DNA from: Duganella lactea
GTDB taxonomy: Bacteria; Pseudomonadota; Gammaproteobacteria; Burkholderiales; Burkholderiaceae_D
Length of the DNA: 64,000 nt
NCBI RefSeq assembly: GCF_009857505.1
Contig: NZ_WWCP01000002.1
Span: 310,001 to 374,000, forward strand
Direction: 5' to 3'
A program made the translations under genes and the position numbers. The notes beneath the pieces were generated by a model. The model was given only the letters and a program-made list of their open reading frames with translations. It made no database searches and was not told the DNA's origin. Positions 42,064 to 52,061 of the stretch are shown here, in pieces; the first letter of the stretch is position 1; every line of letters starts with the position of its first letter.

Positions 42064-42912
42064 ATGACACAAGAACAACGCCCCAGCTTGCCATCGGCCG
42101 CGCGCACCGTCTTTTTTGTCTCGGACGGCACCGGCATCACCGCCGAAACCTTTGGTCACTCGGTGCTGACCCAGTTCGAGCTGCGCTTCCGCCAAGTGCG
42201 GCTGCCCTTCATCGACACGCTCGACAAGGCGCACGATGCGGTGCGCAAGATCAACGAGGCGTTTGCCACCGACGGTCACCGGCCGATTATTTTTTCGACG
42301 CTGGTGCATACCGAGCTATCTGACGTCATACGACAGTGCAAGGGCATGTACATGGACATGTTCCAGACGTTTGTGGCGCCGCTGGAGCAGGAACTGGGCG
42401 TCAAGTCGACCCACACCATCGGCCGCTCGCACAACATCGTCGACAGCGAGGAGTACAAGAACCGCATCGAGGCGATCAACTTCTCGCTGGCGCATGACGA
42501 CGGGCAGTCGCACAAGAACCTGGCGTCGGCCGACGTGATCCTGGTGGGCGTGTCGCGCTCGGGCAAGACGCCCACCAGCCTGTATCTGGCGATGCAGTAC
42601 GGGATCAAGGCGGCCAACTATCCGCTGATTCCGGACGACTTCGAGCGCGGCAAGCTGCCGTCGTCGCTGTACGAATTCAAGGCGAAGATTTTCGGGCTGA
42701 CCATCACGCCGGAGCGGCTGAGCGAGATCCGCAACGAGCGGCGCGCGGGCAGCAAGTACGCGTCGCTGGAGAACTGCCGGTACGAGGTCAATGAAGCGGA
42801 AGCGATGATGAAGCGCGAAGGCATCCGCTGGCTGTCATCGACCACCAAGTCGATTGAAGAGATCTCCACCACCATCCTGCAAGAGATCAAGCCGGACCGG
42901 CGCGAATACTAA
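42064..42912 (+). CDS. ppsR: PEP synthase regulatory protein (bifunctional kinase/phosphorylase)
   Basis: 282 residues from ATG 42064. The DUF299 pattern is present: [20 protein letters not shown], and the P-loop [19 protein letters not shown] followed by [11 protein letters not shown]. It inactivates PEP synthase by ADP-dependent phosphorylation of a threonine near the catalytic His and reactivates it by phosphate-dependent dephosphorylation. Divergent pairing with ppsA is the classic arrangement. Confidence 0.95.
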   Translation: MTQEQRPSLPSAARTVFFVSDGTGITAETFGHSVLTQFELRFRQVRLPFIDTLDKAHDAVRKINEAFATDGHRPIIFSTLVHTELSDVIRQCKGMYMDMFQTFVAPLEQELGVKSTHTIGRSHNIVDSEEYKNRIEAINFSLAHDDGQSHKNLASADVILVGVSRSGKTPTSLYLAMQYGIKAANYPLIPDDFERGKLPSSLYEFKAKIFGLTITPERLSEIRNERRAGSKYASLENCRYEVNEAEAMMKREGIRWLSSTTKSIEEISTTILQEIKPDRREY

Positions 42913-42943
42913 ACCCCGGTGTCAGGTCTGACACCGGGGTTTA
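42910..42943. terminator. Perfect bidirectional terminator palindrome
   Basis: The two 16-base arms TAAACCCCGGTGTCAG and CTGACACCGGGGTTTA are exact complements with only GT between. The palindrome starts with the TAA of ppsR and ends with the TAA (other strand) of the REC-EAL gene, so it contains both stop codons and serves both convergent genes. Confidence 0.75.
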
Positions 42944-44140
42944 GAAGAAGTGCTGCCAGTCGGCCAGCCAGGCGGGGAATTCGTCGATCGGCATCGGCCG
43001 GGCGATGTGGTAGCCCTGGGCGTAGGTGCAACCCAGGCCTTGCAGGAAGTCCCAGTCTTGCTTGGTTTCGACGCCGACCGCGACCGATTTGCGGTCCAGG
43101 CTACGCGCCAGACCGAGGCAGGAACGCAGCACAGTGCCGATCACCGCGCGCTTGGAGGCGCCGTCGACGAAGCTGCGGTCGATCTTCAATTCGGAAAATG
43201 GGATGCGCGCCAGCAGCTGTAAATTGCTGCGACCGGTGCCGTAGTCGTCGATCGCCAGACCGAAGCCTTTCATCCGCAGCCGCAGCAGCCGTTCAAGAAA
43301 ATGCGGCTCGCTGCTCAGCACCGCCGATTCGGTCATTTCGAAGGTGATGTAGTCGGCCATCAGCTGGTGCCGCTCCAGGCAGGCCGTGATCTGTTCGAGG
43401 AACTGCGGATGCGCCAGCGTTACCTGGTCGACGTTGATCGAGATCGAAATCGGCACGCCCTGCGCATGCAACTGGCGACACGCCGCCACCGATTTTTCGA
43501 TCATCGTCCAGTCGAGGAAGTCGACCCGCCGCGCCGCCGCCAGCGTCGGCATGAACGATGCGGTCCCCAGCACGCCATGCAGCGGGTGCCGCCAGCGGGC
43601 GAACATTTCCAGGCCTTTTACCTGGCCGGTTTCCAGTTCGATCTTGGGCTGGAAGTAGGGTTCGAATTCGCGGTTCTGCAAGCCTTGGCCGACTTCGGCG
43701 AATGATGGCGAGGGCGCCGCAGCGGGCGCGGGGCCGGCCTCGCTGGGCGGCAGGTAATTTTTCATCAGCGCGACCAAGCGGCTGCCGGTCACCGGCTTGC
43801 CGATCACACCGAGCACGTTGACACCGTATGCCAGCGCCATGGTCTCCACCGAGAACAGCACCGCGTTGCTTTGCGCGCCGACGAGGATCACGCCGGCCTT
43901 GCAGCGCGCTTCGCCCAGGTGGCGTATCAGCTCCAGCGCGTCCATGCCGGGCAGTCCGAGGTCGATGATGGCGATGTCCACTGGCGGCACGATGACGGCG
44001 CTGAAGCAGCGCAGCGCGGTGTGGCCGTCCGGCGCCTGGCTGATCTTGCCCACGCCCACGTGCACCAGAATGTCGGCCAAGGCGCGCCGTTGTCCCTGAT
44101 CCCCTTCGGCTACCAGAAAGTGCAACTGCGCGATGTCCAT
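42941..44140 (-). CDS. REC-EAL response regulator, probably catalytically impaired
   Basis: 399 residues. N-terminal receiver domain (~5-130) with phosphoacceptor Asp60 in IAIIDLGLPGMD and Lys115 in IGKPV. Linker of Pro/Ala. EAL domain ~155-395. By spacing to the RocR family: EAL Glu178 (in GLEMFARW), Asn236, Glu268, Asp298-Asp299 (DDYGTG), Lys319 and Gln375 are kept, but the residue matching the general-base Glu of the EGVE motif is Val355 (AVGVET). Active enzymes degrade c-di-GMP; loss of that Glu predicts a c-di-GMP-binding or purely regulatory protein. ATG 44140 with TGGAGG upstream. No histidine kinase nearby. Confidence 0.85.
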   Translation of the reverse strand: MDIAQLHFLVAEGDQGQRRALADILVHVGVGKISQAPDGHTALRCFSAVIVPPVDIAIIDLGLPGMDALELIRHLGEARCKAGVILVGAQSNAVLFSVETMALAYGVNVLGVIGKPVTGSRLVALMKNYLPPSEAGPAPAAAPSPSFAEVGQGLQNREFEPYFQPKIELETGQVKGLEMFARWRHPLHGVLGTASFMPTLAAARRVDFLDWTMIEKSVAACRQLHAQGVPISISINVDQVTLAHPQFLEQITACLERHQLMADYITFEMTESAVLSSEPHFLERLLRLRMKGFGLAIDDYGTGRSNLQLLARIPFSELKIDRSFVDGASKRAVIGTVLRSCLGLARSLDRKSVAVGVETKQDWDFLQGLGCTYAQGYHIARPMPIDEFPAWLADWQHFF

Positions 44141-44161
44141 GACCGCCTCCAGTTTTGGTCT

Positions 44162-44947
44162 CTAGCTCTGATTCTGCCTTACTTGCTCGAAAAAGCATAC
44201 CGCGGCGCAGGCGGCGACGTTCAGCGATTCCACCTGCCCCAGATGCGGGATCACGACTTTGTGGGTCGCCTGCGACAGCAGATCGTCCGCCACGCCCTGC
44301 CCTTCGTGGCCGAAGATCCAGGCCACCGGCTGGCGCAGGTCGATGTCGTACAGTCGCTGCGCGGCGTAGCCGCTGGTGGCCAGCGTCGGCACGCGCGTGG
44401 CGCCGATCAGCGCCGACAGGTCAACGTTTTCGAAAATATCCAGCACGAAGTGCGCGCCCATCGCGGCCCGCAGCACTTTCGGCGACCAGCAGAACGCGGT
44501 GCCACTGCTGCAGTAGACTTGCTTGATGCCAGCCGCCGCCGCGCTGCGCAGGATGGAGCCGACGTTGCCGGGGTCCTGCACGCCGTCCAGCAGCACGGCG
44601 GAGACGCTGAGCGGCTCGCTCACGGTATGCTCCGGCGTGTCGATCAGGAATAAAACGCCGACGCCATGTTCGACCTGGCTGATGCCGTTGTACAGCGCAT
44701 CCGGCAACGCCAGCACGTGGCCGCGCTGCGCTTCCAGCTGGCCGACGATGTCCATCACTTCCGGGTTGTGCAGCGCGCTTTCGCTGACCACGCACTGCTC
44801 CGGCAAGCCGCGCAGTTGCAGGTACGACTGGCACAAATGTACGCCGTCCAGCAGCGTGCGGCCGGCCTTGCGGCGCGCCTGCTGGCTGCCGGCCAGCTTG
44901 ACCAGGTCCTTATATTGCGCGTTGTCGCGCGAGGTGATGGTTTTCAT
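44162..44947 (-). CDS. TrmH/SpoU-family RNA 2'-O-methyltransferase
   Basis: 261 residues. N-terminal substrate-binding domain ([35 protein letters not shown]), then the SPOUT knot: [23 protein letters not shown] (motif 1), [10 protein letters not shown] (motif 2) and [22 protein letters not shown] (motif 3, SAM-binding). Probably modifies rRNA or tRNA ribose; the exact target is not predictable. Overlaps the rnhB stop by 4 bp. Confidence 0.88.
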   Translation of the reverse strand: MKTITSRDNAQYKDLVKLAGSQQARRKAGRTLLDGVHLCQSYLQLRGLPEQCVVSESALHNPEVMDIVGQLEAQRGHVLALPDALYNGISQVEHGVGVLFLIDTPEHTVSEPLSVSAVLLDGVQDPGNVGSILRSAAAAGIKQVYCSSGTAFCWSPKVLRAAMGAHFVLDIFENVDLSALIGATRVPTLATSGYAAQRLYDIDLRQPVAWIFGHEGQGVADDLLSQATHKVVIPHLGQVESLNVAACAAVCFFEQVRQNQS

Positions 44948-45564
44948 GGGTTCACCTCCAGCAGCACCCGCACCGGCGCGAACGAGCGGCGGTGCACCGG
45001 CGACGGGCCGTGCTCCCGCAGGCGCGCCAGGTGCAGCGCGGTGCCGTAGCCTTTGTGCTGGTCGAAGCAGTATTGCGGATAGCGCGCGTGCAGCGTCACC
45101 AGCGCGGCGTCGCGCGCGGTCTTGGCGAGGATGGAGGCGGCCGAGATGGCGTCCACCTTGTCGTCGCCGCCGATGACGGCGATGCTCTGGATTTTCATCA
45201 CCGGGCAGCGGTTGCCATCAATCAGGGCCAGCGTCGGCACGGTGCTCAGCGCTTCCACCGCGCGGCGCATGGCCAGCATCGACGCTTGCAGGATGTTCAG
45301 TTTGTCGATTTCTTCTTCCGACGCCTCGGCGATGGCCCACGCCAGCGCATGCTGCTTGATCAGGGGCGCCAGCAGATCGCGTTTGGCTTCGGTGAGCTTT
45401 TTCGAGTCGCGCAGGCCGACGATCGGGCGCGCGGCGTCGAGGATGACGGCGGCGGCGAATACCGGGCCGGCCAGCGGACCGCGCCCCGCTTCGTCCACGC
45501 CGCAGATGATTTCATCCGGCGAGTCTGGCAGGTCATCGAATAAACCTGGATGTTGATTTTTCAC
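44944..45564 (-). CDS. rnhB: Ribonuclease HII
   Basis: 206 residues with the RNase HII signature: [16 protein letters not shown] (catalytic Asp-Glu), [16 protein letters not shown] (Asp) and [15 protein letters not shown] (Asp), ending in the typical ...HKGYGT...[18 protein letters not shown] motif. Removes ribonucleotides from RNA-DNA duplexes. Located downstream of lpxB as in many proteobacteria. Confidence 0.95.
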   Translation of the reverse strand: MKNQHPGLFDDLPDSPDEIICGVDEAGRGPLAGPVFAAAVILDAARPIVGLRDSKKLTEAKRDLLAPLIKQHALAWAIAEASEEEIDKLNILQASMLAMRRAVEALSTVPTLALIDGNRCPVMKIQSIAVIGGDDKVDAISAASILAKTARDAALVTLHARYPQYCFDQHKGYGTALHLARLREHGPSPVHRRSFAPVRVLLEVNP

Positions 45565-45586
45565 TTTTAGATACTCTTAAATCCGT

Positions 45587-46744
45587 TCAGGCGCCGATTA
45601 TACGCAGCACCGCCGCCGCGCTTTCCGCCGCGCTGTTGCGCAGCAGGCTGTGATGCATGTCGGTGAAGCGCTGCACAAGCCGCTGGCGATGCGGCGCGTC
45701 GCTCAGTTGCTTCCACATCGCTTCGGCCAGCGCGTCCGGGTTGGCGGCGTGCTGCAACAGCTCCGGCACCAGGAATTCGCGCGCCAGAATGTTGGGCAGG
45801 CCTATCCACGGCTGGTAGCCGAAGTGACGCAGAATCTGCCACTCCAGTTCCATCATCTTGTAGGCGATGACCATCGGCTTCTTGAACAGCGCCACTTCCA
45901 GCGACGCCGTGCCCGAGGCCACCATCACCGCTTCGGCGGCCGCTATCGCGGTGTGCGACTGGCCGTCCAGTAGCTGAATCTCGACGTCCCGCAAGCCTGC
46001 CTGCGCCACCAGCTCCAGGAAGAAGGCGCGTTGACGTTCGCCGGCCATCGGCGCGACAAAGCGCAGCGTGCTGTCGCGCTGCTTGAGCAGCCTGGCCGCC
46101 TGCACGAAGGCCACCGTGTTGTACTTGATCTCCGACATGCGGCTGCCCGGCATGATGGTGACCACGCTGGCGTCTTCCGGCAACCCAAGCTGGCGGCGCG
46201 CCGCGCCGACGTCCGGCGTCATCGGAATCAGCTCCGCCAACGGGTGGCCAACATAGCTGACCGGCACCCCGGCCTGCTGGTAAATCGCTTCCTCGAACGG
46301 GAAGATCACCAGCATATGCGACACGGCGCGCTGGATCTTCTTGATGCGGCCACCACGCCAGGCCCAGATCTGTGGCCCGATGTAGTGCACGGTCGGGATG
46401 CCGGCGGCTTTCAGTTGCTCCTCCAGCCCGAGATTGAAACCCGGGTAGTCGGCGCCGATGAAGACGGACGGACGCTCGGCCAGCAACTGGTCGCGCAGTG
46501 TGGCCTGGATGCCTTTGAGTTCACGGTAACGCATCAGGACCGGCAGCAGGCCGCGCACGGTCAGCGTGTCCATGGGTACGTGCGATTCGAAGCCCTGCGC
46601 CATCATCCGCGGTCCGCCGATGCCGTGGAAGCGCGCCTGTGGAAGATGCGGACGCAGGCCGGAAAGCAAACGAGCCGCCAGCATGTCGCCGGACGGCTCG
46701 CCCGCCACCAAGGCAAGGGACAGCTGGTCAGCGGACGATGCCAC
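45587..46744 (-). CDS. lpxB: Lipid-A-disaccharide synthase
   Basis: 385 residues from GTG 46744. GT19 pattern: LVAGEPSGDMLAARLL, HGIGGPRM, FIGADYPGFNLGLE, VHYIGPQIWAWRGGRIKKI, PGSRMSEI, VASGTASLEVALFKKPMVIAYK. Joins UDP-2,3-diacylglucosamine and lipid X to the lipid A disaccharide at the inner-membrane face. Start overlaps lpxA by 17 bp. Confidence 0.96.
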   Translation of the reverse strand: MASSADQLSLALVAGEPSGDMLAARLLSGLRPHLPQARFHGIGGPRMMAQGFESHVPMDTLTVRGLLPVLMRYRELKGIQATLRDQLLAERPSVFIGADYPGFNLGLEEQLKAAGIPTVHYIGPQIWAWRGGRIKKIQRAVSHMLVIFPFEEAIYQQAGVPVSYVGHPLAELIPMTPDVGAARRQLGLPEDASVVTIMPGSRMSEIKYNTVAFVQAARLLKQRDSTLRFVAPMAGERQRAFFLELVAQAGLRDVEIQLLDGQSHTAIAAAEAVMVASGTASLEVALFKKPMVIAYKMMELEWQILRHFGYQPWIGLPNILAREFLVPELLQHAANPDALAEAMWKQLSDAPHRQRLVQRFTDMHHSLLRNSAAESAAAVLRIIGA

Positions 46745-47519
46745 GGGTCGCCGTATCCAGAAACTCGCGCATGGCGCGCATATGCTGCGCCACGTCGGCC
46801 GGCACCGTCGCCTCTTCGGCGATCAGCGCCGCCTTGGCCTCGTCCAGCGTCAGGCCGGAGCGGTAGATGATCTTGTACGCGGCACGGATGCCGTTGATCT
46901 GCTCACGCGTGAAGCCGCGCCGCTTCAGGCCCTCGATGTTGACGCCGTGGGCGGACGCCGGATTACCGTTCAACAGCACGAACGGCGGCACGTCCTGCGT
47001 CAGCGAGGTGCTCATGCCGACAAACGCGTGCGCGCCGATCTTGCAGAACTGGTGCACATTGGCGAAGCCGCTCATGATCACGTAATCGCCGATTTCAACG
47101 TGGCCGGCGATCTGCGCGTTGTTCGAGAAGATCGTGTTGTTGCCAACCAAGCAGTCGTGCGCCAGGTGCACGTAGGCCGAAATCCAGTTGTCGTTGCCCA
47201 GCGAGGTCACGCCCTTGTCCTGCACTGTGCCGGTGTTGAAGGTGCAGAATTCGCGGATGGTGTTGCGGTCGCCGATGGTCAGGCGGGTCGGCTCGCCGTT
47301 CCACTTCTTGTCCTGCGGCGCGGCGCCGATCGACGAGAACTGGAAGAACTTGTTGTCGCTGCCGATGGTGGTGTGGCCTTCGATCACCACGTGCGGCCCC
47401 ACCACCGTGCCGGAGCCGATCGTGACGTGGGGGCCGATCACCGAATACGGGCCAACTTCTACGCTCTCGTGCAGCGCTGCGTTGCTGTCGACGATGGCGG
47501 TGGCGTGTATCTTGGCCAT
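46728..47519 (-). CDS. lpxA: UDP-N-acetylglucosamine O-acyltransferase
   Basis: 263 residues, usual length, from ATG 47519 (upstream in-frame sequence overlaps fabZ). Left-handed beta-helix of hexapeptide repeats (VGPYSVIGPHVTIGSGTVVG), catalytic His in VHLAHDCLVGN, and C-terminal helices. First step of lipid A synthesis, with (R)-3-hydroxyacyl-ACP as donor. Only 2 bp separate it from fabZ. Confidence 0.96.
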   Translation of the reverse strand: MAKIHATAIVDSNAALHESVEVGPYSVIGPHVTIGSGTVVGPHVVIEGHTTIGSDNKFFQFSSIGAAPQDKKWNGEPTRLTIGDRNTIREFCTFNTGTVQDKGVTSLGNDNWISAYVHLAHDCLVGNNTIFSNNAQIAGHVEIGDYVIMSGFANVHQFCKIGAHAFVGMSTSLTQDVPPFVLLNGNPASAHGVNIEGLKRRGFTREQINGIRAAYKIIYRSGLTLDEAKAALIAEEATVPADVAQHMRAMREFLDTATRGIVR

Positions 47520-47521
47520 GA

Positions 47522-48016
47522 TTACTGTCCCGCGGGCTGCGACGCGTCGGTGGTGCTGCGGATGGTGCACATCAGGTCTGCTTCCACAGCGGTCTGGCCG
47601 TCAACCGAGCCAACCGCCTTGTATTTCCAGATGCCGCGCGATACACGCACGATTTCAATGTCCATCTTCAGCTGGTCGCCAGGACCGACCGGACGCTTGA
47701 AGCGCGCGTTGTCGATGCCGACAAAGTACACCACCGAATTCTCATCGGGCTTGATGCCCATGGTTTTGAACGACAGCAGCGCCGCGGTCTGCGCCATCGC
47801 TTCGATCATCAGCACGCCCGGCATCACCGGCTTGTGCGGGAAGTGGCCGTTGAAGAATTCTTCGTTGACGGTCACGTTCTTGATGGCGGTGATGGACTTG
47901 TTCTCTTCATACGAGAGCACGCGGTCGACCAGCAGCAGCGGGTAGCGGTGCGGCAGGTAGGACTTGATCTCGCAGATGTTCATGGTCTTGGGGGTTTCAG
48001 CCTGGGTAGTGGTCAT
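47522..48016 (-). CDS. fabZ: (3R)-hydroxyacyl-ACP dehydratase
   Basis: 164 residues. Hot-dog fold core [41 protein letters not shown] (catalytic His and Glu). ATG 48016 gives ~11 extra residues before the usual MNICEIK start at an internal ATG; both are possible. It dehydrates 3-hydroxyacyl-ACP and so competes with LpxA/LpxD for the same acyl donor; clustering with the lpx genes is standard. Confidence 0.95.
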   Translation of the reverse strand: MTTTQAETPKTMNICEIKSYLPHRYPLLLVDRVLSYEENKSITAIKNVTVNEEFFNGHFPHKPVMPGVLMIEAMAQTAALLSFKTMGIKPDENSVVYFVGIDNARFKRPVGPGDQLKMDIEIVRVSRGIWKYKAVGSVDGQTAVEADLMCTIRSTTDASQPAGQ

Positions 48017-48027
48017 GATTCGTATTC

Positions 48028-49077
48028 TCAGTTTTGCTCAGTTTTGGTCTTGATAATTTTTTCCAGCGCGCGGATCTTGTCGCGCATGGCCGACAGGTTG
48101 CGCACGATGACGGCCGATTTTTCCCAGTCGGCGTTTTTCGCCAGCGGGTAGAAGCCGGTGTACTGCCCCGGCTCCAGGATCGAGCGCGACACCATCGAGC
48201 CCGAGCCCACGTGCACCTTGTCGACGATGGTCAGGTGGCCCAGCACCATGGCGGCGCCGCCGAAGGTGCAGTACTTGCCGATCCTGGCGCTGCCGGCCAC
48301 GCCGACGCAGCCGGCCATCGCCGTGTGCGCGCCGATATGGCAGTTATGGCCGATCTGGATCTGGTTGTCCAGCTTCACGCCGTCCTCGATCACCGTGTCG
48401 GCCAGCGCGCCGCGGTCGATGGTGGTGTTGGCGCCGATGTCGACATCGGCGCCGATCATCACGCGCCCGGTCTGCGGAATCTTGATGTAGACGCCGGCCT
48501 CGTTGGCGAAGCCGAAACCGTCGGTGCCGATCACCGCGCCGGAGTGGATGATGCCACGCTGACCGATCTGGCAGTAGGCGTGAAAGGTGACGTTGGCGAA
48601 CAGTTTGGTCGCCTCGCCGATCACCGCCTCGCGGCCGATGAAACAACCGGCGCCGATGACGGCGTGCTCGCCAATCACCGCGCCGTCTTCGATCACCACG
48701 CGCGCGCCGATGTGCGCGGTCGGCGCGATCTGCGCCGTCTCCGCCACCACGGCGGTCGGATGCACGCCGGCCGCCGGCACGATGGCCGTCAACGACTCGA
48801 AATACTGCGCCGCGCGGGCGAAGTACACATACGGATTTTGCGCGATGATGCGCGCGCCGTTGTAACCGGCGGCGATAAAGGCGTCATCGGCGGCCGAGAC
48901 GATCAGCGCCGCCGCCTTGCTCTGCAGCGCTTGCGCGCGCAGCTTGCTATTGCTGAGAAAGCTGATGTGCGAAACGCCGGCGTCGGCCAGTGGCGCGATC
49001 CCGGACACTTCCAGGTTCGCGTCGCCCACCAGCTGACCGCCCAAGCGTTCGACCAATGCTCCTAGTCGAGTGCCCAT
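48028..49077 (-). CDS. lpxD: UDP-3-O-(3-hydroxyacyl)glucosamine N-acyltransferase
   Basis: 349 residues from ATG 49077; a TTG at 49089 is a less likely start. N-terminal uridine-binding domain ([19 protein letters not shown]), then hexapeptide-repeat beta-helix with [26 protein letters not shown] (catalytic His region), and a C-terminal helix ([15 protein letters not shown]). Third step of lipid A synthesis. Confidence 0.95.
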   Translation of the reverse strand: MGTRLGALVERLGGQLVGDANLEVSGIAPLADAGVSHISFLSNSKLRAQALQSKAAALIVSAADDAFIAAGYNGARIIAQNPYVYFARAAQYFESLTAIVPAAGVHPTAVVAETAQIAPTAHIGARVVIEDGAVIGEHAVIGAGCFIGREAVIGEATKLFANVTFHAYCQIGQRGIIHSGAVIGTDGFGFANEAGVYIKIPQTGRVMIGADVDIGANTTIDRGALADTVIEDGVKLDNQIQIGHNCHIGAHTAMAGCVGVAGSARIGKYCTFGGAAMVLGHLTIVDKVHVGSGSMVSRSILEPGQYTGFYPLAKNADWEKSAVIVRNLSAMRDKIRALEKIIKTKTEQN

Positions 49078-49110
49078 CGGGTGATCCAATCTTCGAGGTG
49101 ATTACTTGTC

Positions 49111-49635
49111 TTACTTGTCTTTATCCAGCGCGGCCAGCACCTTGTCGGTGATGTCGATGCGCGGGCTGGCCCAGACGGCGTCCTGCAGCACGATGTCGAA
49201 GCCTTCGACGTTGGCCAGCTGCTTGATGATCTTGGTGGCTTTTTCCGAAATCGCCTGGCGCTCCTCGTTGGTGCGCTGGCTCAGATCTTCGCGGAACTCG
49301 CGCTGGCGGCGCTGGTACTCCTTGTCCAGCTCGAACACGTCGCGCTGGCGCTTGACGCGCTCCGCCTCGCTCAGCGCGGGGGCATCCTTCTCCAGCTTTT
49401 CCGACGCCGACTTCAGGCGCAGGCCCATGTCATTCATCGCCTTTTCGCGGCTCTTGAATTCTTCCTGCAGCTTCTCGCCGGCCAGCTTGGCCAGCTTGGA
49501 CTCGTTATAGATGCGCTCCGGGCTGATCCACGCGATGCGCGACAGCGAGGTCTGCGCCTGCACCGGCGCCAATGAACACCAGCCCAGTGCAAGCACGGCA
49601 AGATATTTGGTCATGGTTGCGGATGCAGTCTTCAA
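49111..49635 (-). CDS. skp: Periplasmic chaperone Skp/OmpH
   Basis: 174 residues. TTG 49635 is preferred as start: GGAG lies 7 bp upstream, while ATG 49614 has no ribosome-binding site. The signal peptide ends near LAPVQA. The mature part shows RIAWISPERIYNESKLAKLAGEKLQEEFKSREKAM and a long charged coiled coil, the tentacles of the trimeric chaperone. Carries unfolded outer-membrane proteins to BamA, encoded immediately upstream. Confidence 0.92.
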   Translation of the reverse strand: MKTASATMTKYLAVLALGWCSLAPVQAQTSLSRIAWISPERIYNESKLAKLAGEKLQEEFKSREKAMNDMGLRLKSASEKLEKDAPALSEAERVKRQRDVFELDKEYQRRQREFREDLSQRTNEERQAISEKATKIIKQLANVEGFDIVLQDAVWASPRIDITDKVLAALDKDK

Positions 49636-49684
49636 CTTATTTCTCCGGGGTAAAAATCAATACTTTCATTTAACAAATGCGACA

Positions 49685-52021
49685 TCAGAAGCCGGTACCC
49701 ATCTGGAACTGGAAACGTTCCAGGCGGTCGCCTTCCTTGGCGTTCAGCGGCTTAGCATAACTCAACTTCAGCGGGCCGACCGGGGAAATCCAGCTGATGC
49801 CCAAACCCGAAGAATAGCGCAATTGCGACAAACGCATCTTTTCAGCTTCCTGATACACTTGGCCGCCGTCGACGAAGACGAACCAACGCAGGCTGCGGTC
49901 CTGGCCGGAGCCAGGGAACGGCATCTGCAGTTCGGCATTGCCGATCAGGCGCGAGGCGCCGCCCAGCGCGTCGCCGTAGCGGGTGTCGACCGCGCCCAGC
50001 GAGGAGCTGTAGTAGCCGCGCACCGAGCCGATGCCGCCGGCGTAGAAGTTCTTGAACACCGGGTAGTTGCTGTTGCCCAGGCCGCGGCCGTAGTCGACCT
50101 CGCCCTTCAAGGCCAGCGTCACCTTCGAGAACAGCGGCTTGTACCACTGCTGCTCATACACGGCGCGGTAGTACTTCTGTTCGCCGATGACGTCCAGCTC
50201 CAGGTTGGCGCGCTGGTAGCGGCCAATGGTCGGGGTGGTGGCCGAGTCGCGGCTGTCGCGCGCCCACGCCACGGTCAGCGGCACCGCCGTCGCCTGCGCC
50301 GTGCCGACGCCGCTGGCGATGCCGGTGATCGAGCGCACGTAGTCCTGGAAGCGGGTCGGCGAGGTTTGGTCGGTGGTGATCTTCGAGCGTTCCAGGCCGA
50401 CGCCGAAGAACACGGTGTCGACTTCGGAGAACGGCACACCCCAGCTGACGCGGCCGCCCTGCTGTTTAATCGTGTAACTGCCGATATTGACCGCCGGCGG
50501 TTTGGTGGTGCGCACATACAGCTCGTAGCCGCGCGAGACGCCGTCGTCGGTGTAGTAAGGATCGGTCTGCGAGAACGAGATCGTGCGGCTGTACTTGGAG
50601 GTGTTCAGCTCCAGGCCGACGGTGGTGCCGGAGCCGGCGAAGTTGGCCTGCTGGATCGCCGCCTGGAACGAGAATTTCTCCGACTGCGAGAACGCGCCGC
50701 CGATCTGGAAGTTGCCGGTCGGGCGTTCGGTCACGGTCATGTTGACGTCGACCTGGTCGGACGTGCCCTGCGCTTCCGGCGTGTCGACGGTGACGTCCTT
50801 GAAGTAGCCCAGACGGTCGACGCGGTCGCGCGACAGCTTGATCTTGTTGGCGTCATACCAGCTCGACTCGAACTGGCGGAATTCGCGGCGGATCACCTCG
50901 TCGCGGGTGCTGGTGTTGCCGGCGATATTCATGTGGCGCACGTAGGCGCGCTTGCCCGGATCGATGAAGAAGGTGAACGACACTTCACGTTTCTCGACGT
51001 CGATGTCCGGCGCCGCGTTGACGTTGGCGAAGGCATAGCCGAAGGTGCCCAGGCGATCCGAGATCAGCTTGTTGGTGGCGGTCAGCAGCTCGCCGGAGTA
51101 GATCTGGCCCTGGCGCAGCAGCACCAGCGAACGCAGTTCCTCTTCGCGGCCGAAGGTCTCGCCCTCGAACTTGATGTTGTTGACCTTGTACTGCTCACCC
51201 TCGGTGATGTTGATGGTGATGTAGATGTCCTTCTTGTCCGGCGTGATCGACACCTGGGTGGAGTCGATGTTCATGCTGATGTAGCCGCGATTCAGATAGT
51301 AGGACTTGAGCGACTCGATGTCGCCGGTCAGCTTGGTCTTGGAGTACTGGTTGGCCTTGGTGTACCAGCTGAACCAGCCACCGGTGTTGAGCGCCAGCTG
51401 GTCCTTCAGTTCCTTGTCGGAGAACACCTTGTTGCCGACGATGTTGATTTCCTTGATCTTGGCGATCTCGCCCTCGTCCACCACGAAGTTGATGTTGACG
51501 CGGTTACGCTCCAGCGGCGTGACCGTGGTTTCCACCTTCACGCCATACAGGCCGCGCGACAGGTACTGCCGCTTCAGCTCTTGCTCGGCGCGGTCGACCG
51601 AGGCCTTGTCGAAGATCTTGGCTTCGCCGACACCGATGTCCTTCAGCGCCTTGATCAGGGTGTCTTTTTCAAATTCCTTGGTGCCGGTGAAGTCCACCTT
51701 GGCGATGGCCGGGCGTTCCTCGACCAGCACCACCAGCACCTGGCCGTCTTTCTCCAGCTTGACGTCCTTGAAGAAACCGGTGGCGTACAGCGCCTTGATG
51801 GCGGTGACCGATTTGTCGTCGTTGAAGGTTTCGCCGACACGTACCGGCAGATAGCTGAACACCGTACCGGCTTCCGTGCGCTGTATCCCTTCGACGCGGA
51901 TATCTTTGATGACGAAGGGCTCGATCGCCATGGCGCTGCCGCTGCAAAGTGCCAGAACGGCGGCGCCGATCAGACTGCGGCGCAAGGAAGTTGAAGTAAT
52001 ACGGTCAGAATATAATTTCAT
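49685..52021 (-). CDS. bamA: Outer-membrane protein assembly factor BamA
   Basis: 778 residues from ATG 52021; a TTG at 52042 is possible. Signal peptide MKLYSDRITSTSLRRSLIGAAVLALCSGSAMA. Five POTRA domains (~residues 25-420; first IRVEGIQRTEAGTVFSYLPVRVGE), then a 16-strand barrel with the VRGY-type motif (SVRGYYSS) and terminal FQFQMGTGF, ending in Phe as expected. Core of the BAM complex inserting outer-membrane beta-barrels. Confidence 0.97.
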   Translation of the reverse strand: MKLYSDRITSTSLRRSLIGAAVLALCSGSAMAIEPFVIKDIRVEGIQRTEAGTVFSYLPVRVGETFNDDKSVTAIKALYATGFFKDVKLEKDGQVLVVLVEERPAIAKVDFTGTKEFEKDTLIKALKDIGVGEAKIFDKASVDRAEQELKRQYLSRGLYGVKVETTVTPLERNRVNINFVVDEGEIAKIKEINIVGNKVFSDKELKDQLALNTGGWFSWYTKANQYSKTKLTGDIESLKSYYLNRGYISMNIDSTQVSITPDKKDIYITINITEGEQYKVNNIKFEGETFGREEELRSLVLLRQGQIYSGELLTATNKLISDRLGTFGYAFANVNAAPDIDVEKREVSFTFFIDPGKRAYVRHMNIAGNTSTRDEVIRREFRQFESSWYDANKIKLSRDRVDRLGYFKDVTVDTPEAQGTSDQVDVNMTVTERPTGNFQIGGAFSQSEKFSFQAAIQQANFAGSGTTVGLELNTSKYSRTISFSQTDPYYTDDGVSRGYELYVRTTKPPAVNIGSYTIKQQGGRVSWGVPFSEVDTVFFGVGLERSKITTDQTSPTRFQDYVRSITGIASGVGTAQATAVPLTVAWARDSRDSATTPTIGRYQRANLELDVIGEQKYYRAVYEQQWYKPLFSKVTLALKGEVDYGRGLGNSNYPVFKNFYAGGIGSVRGYYSSSLGAVDTRYGDALGGASRLIGNAELQMPFPGSGQDRSLRWFVFVDGGQVYQEAEKMRLSQLRYSSGLGISWISPVGPLKLSYAKPLNAKEGDRLERFQFQMGTGF

Positions 52022-52061
52022 CGGGTTCAATGGCTCAATCAACGAGAACTACACAGTACAG

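Noticed and set aside
49511..51994. Long plus-strand open frame opposite bamA and the start of skp
   Set aside because: Same antisense artefact; the product has no recognisable fold, while bamA is certain.
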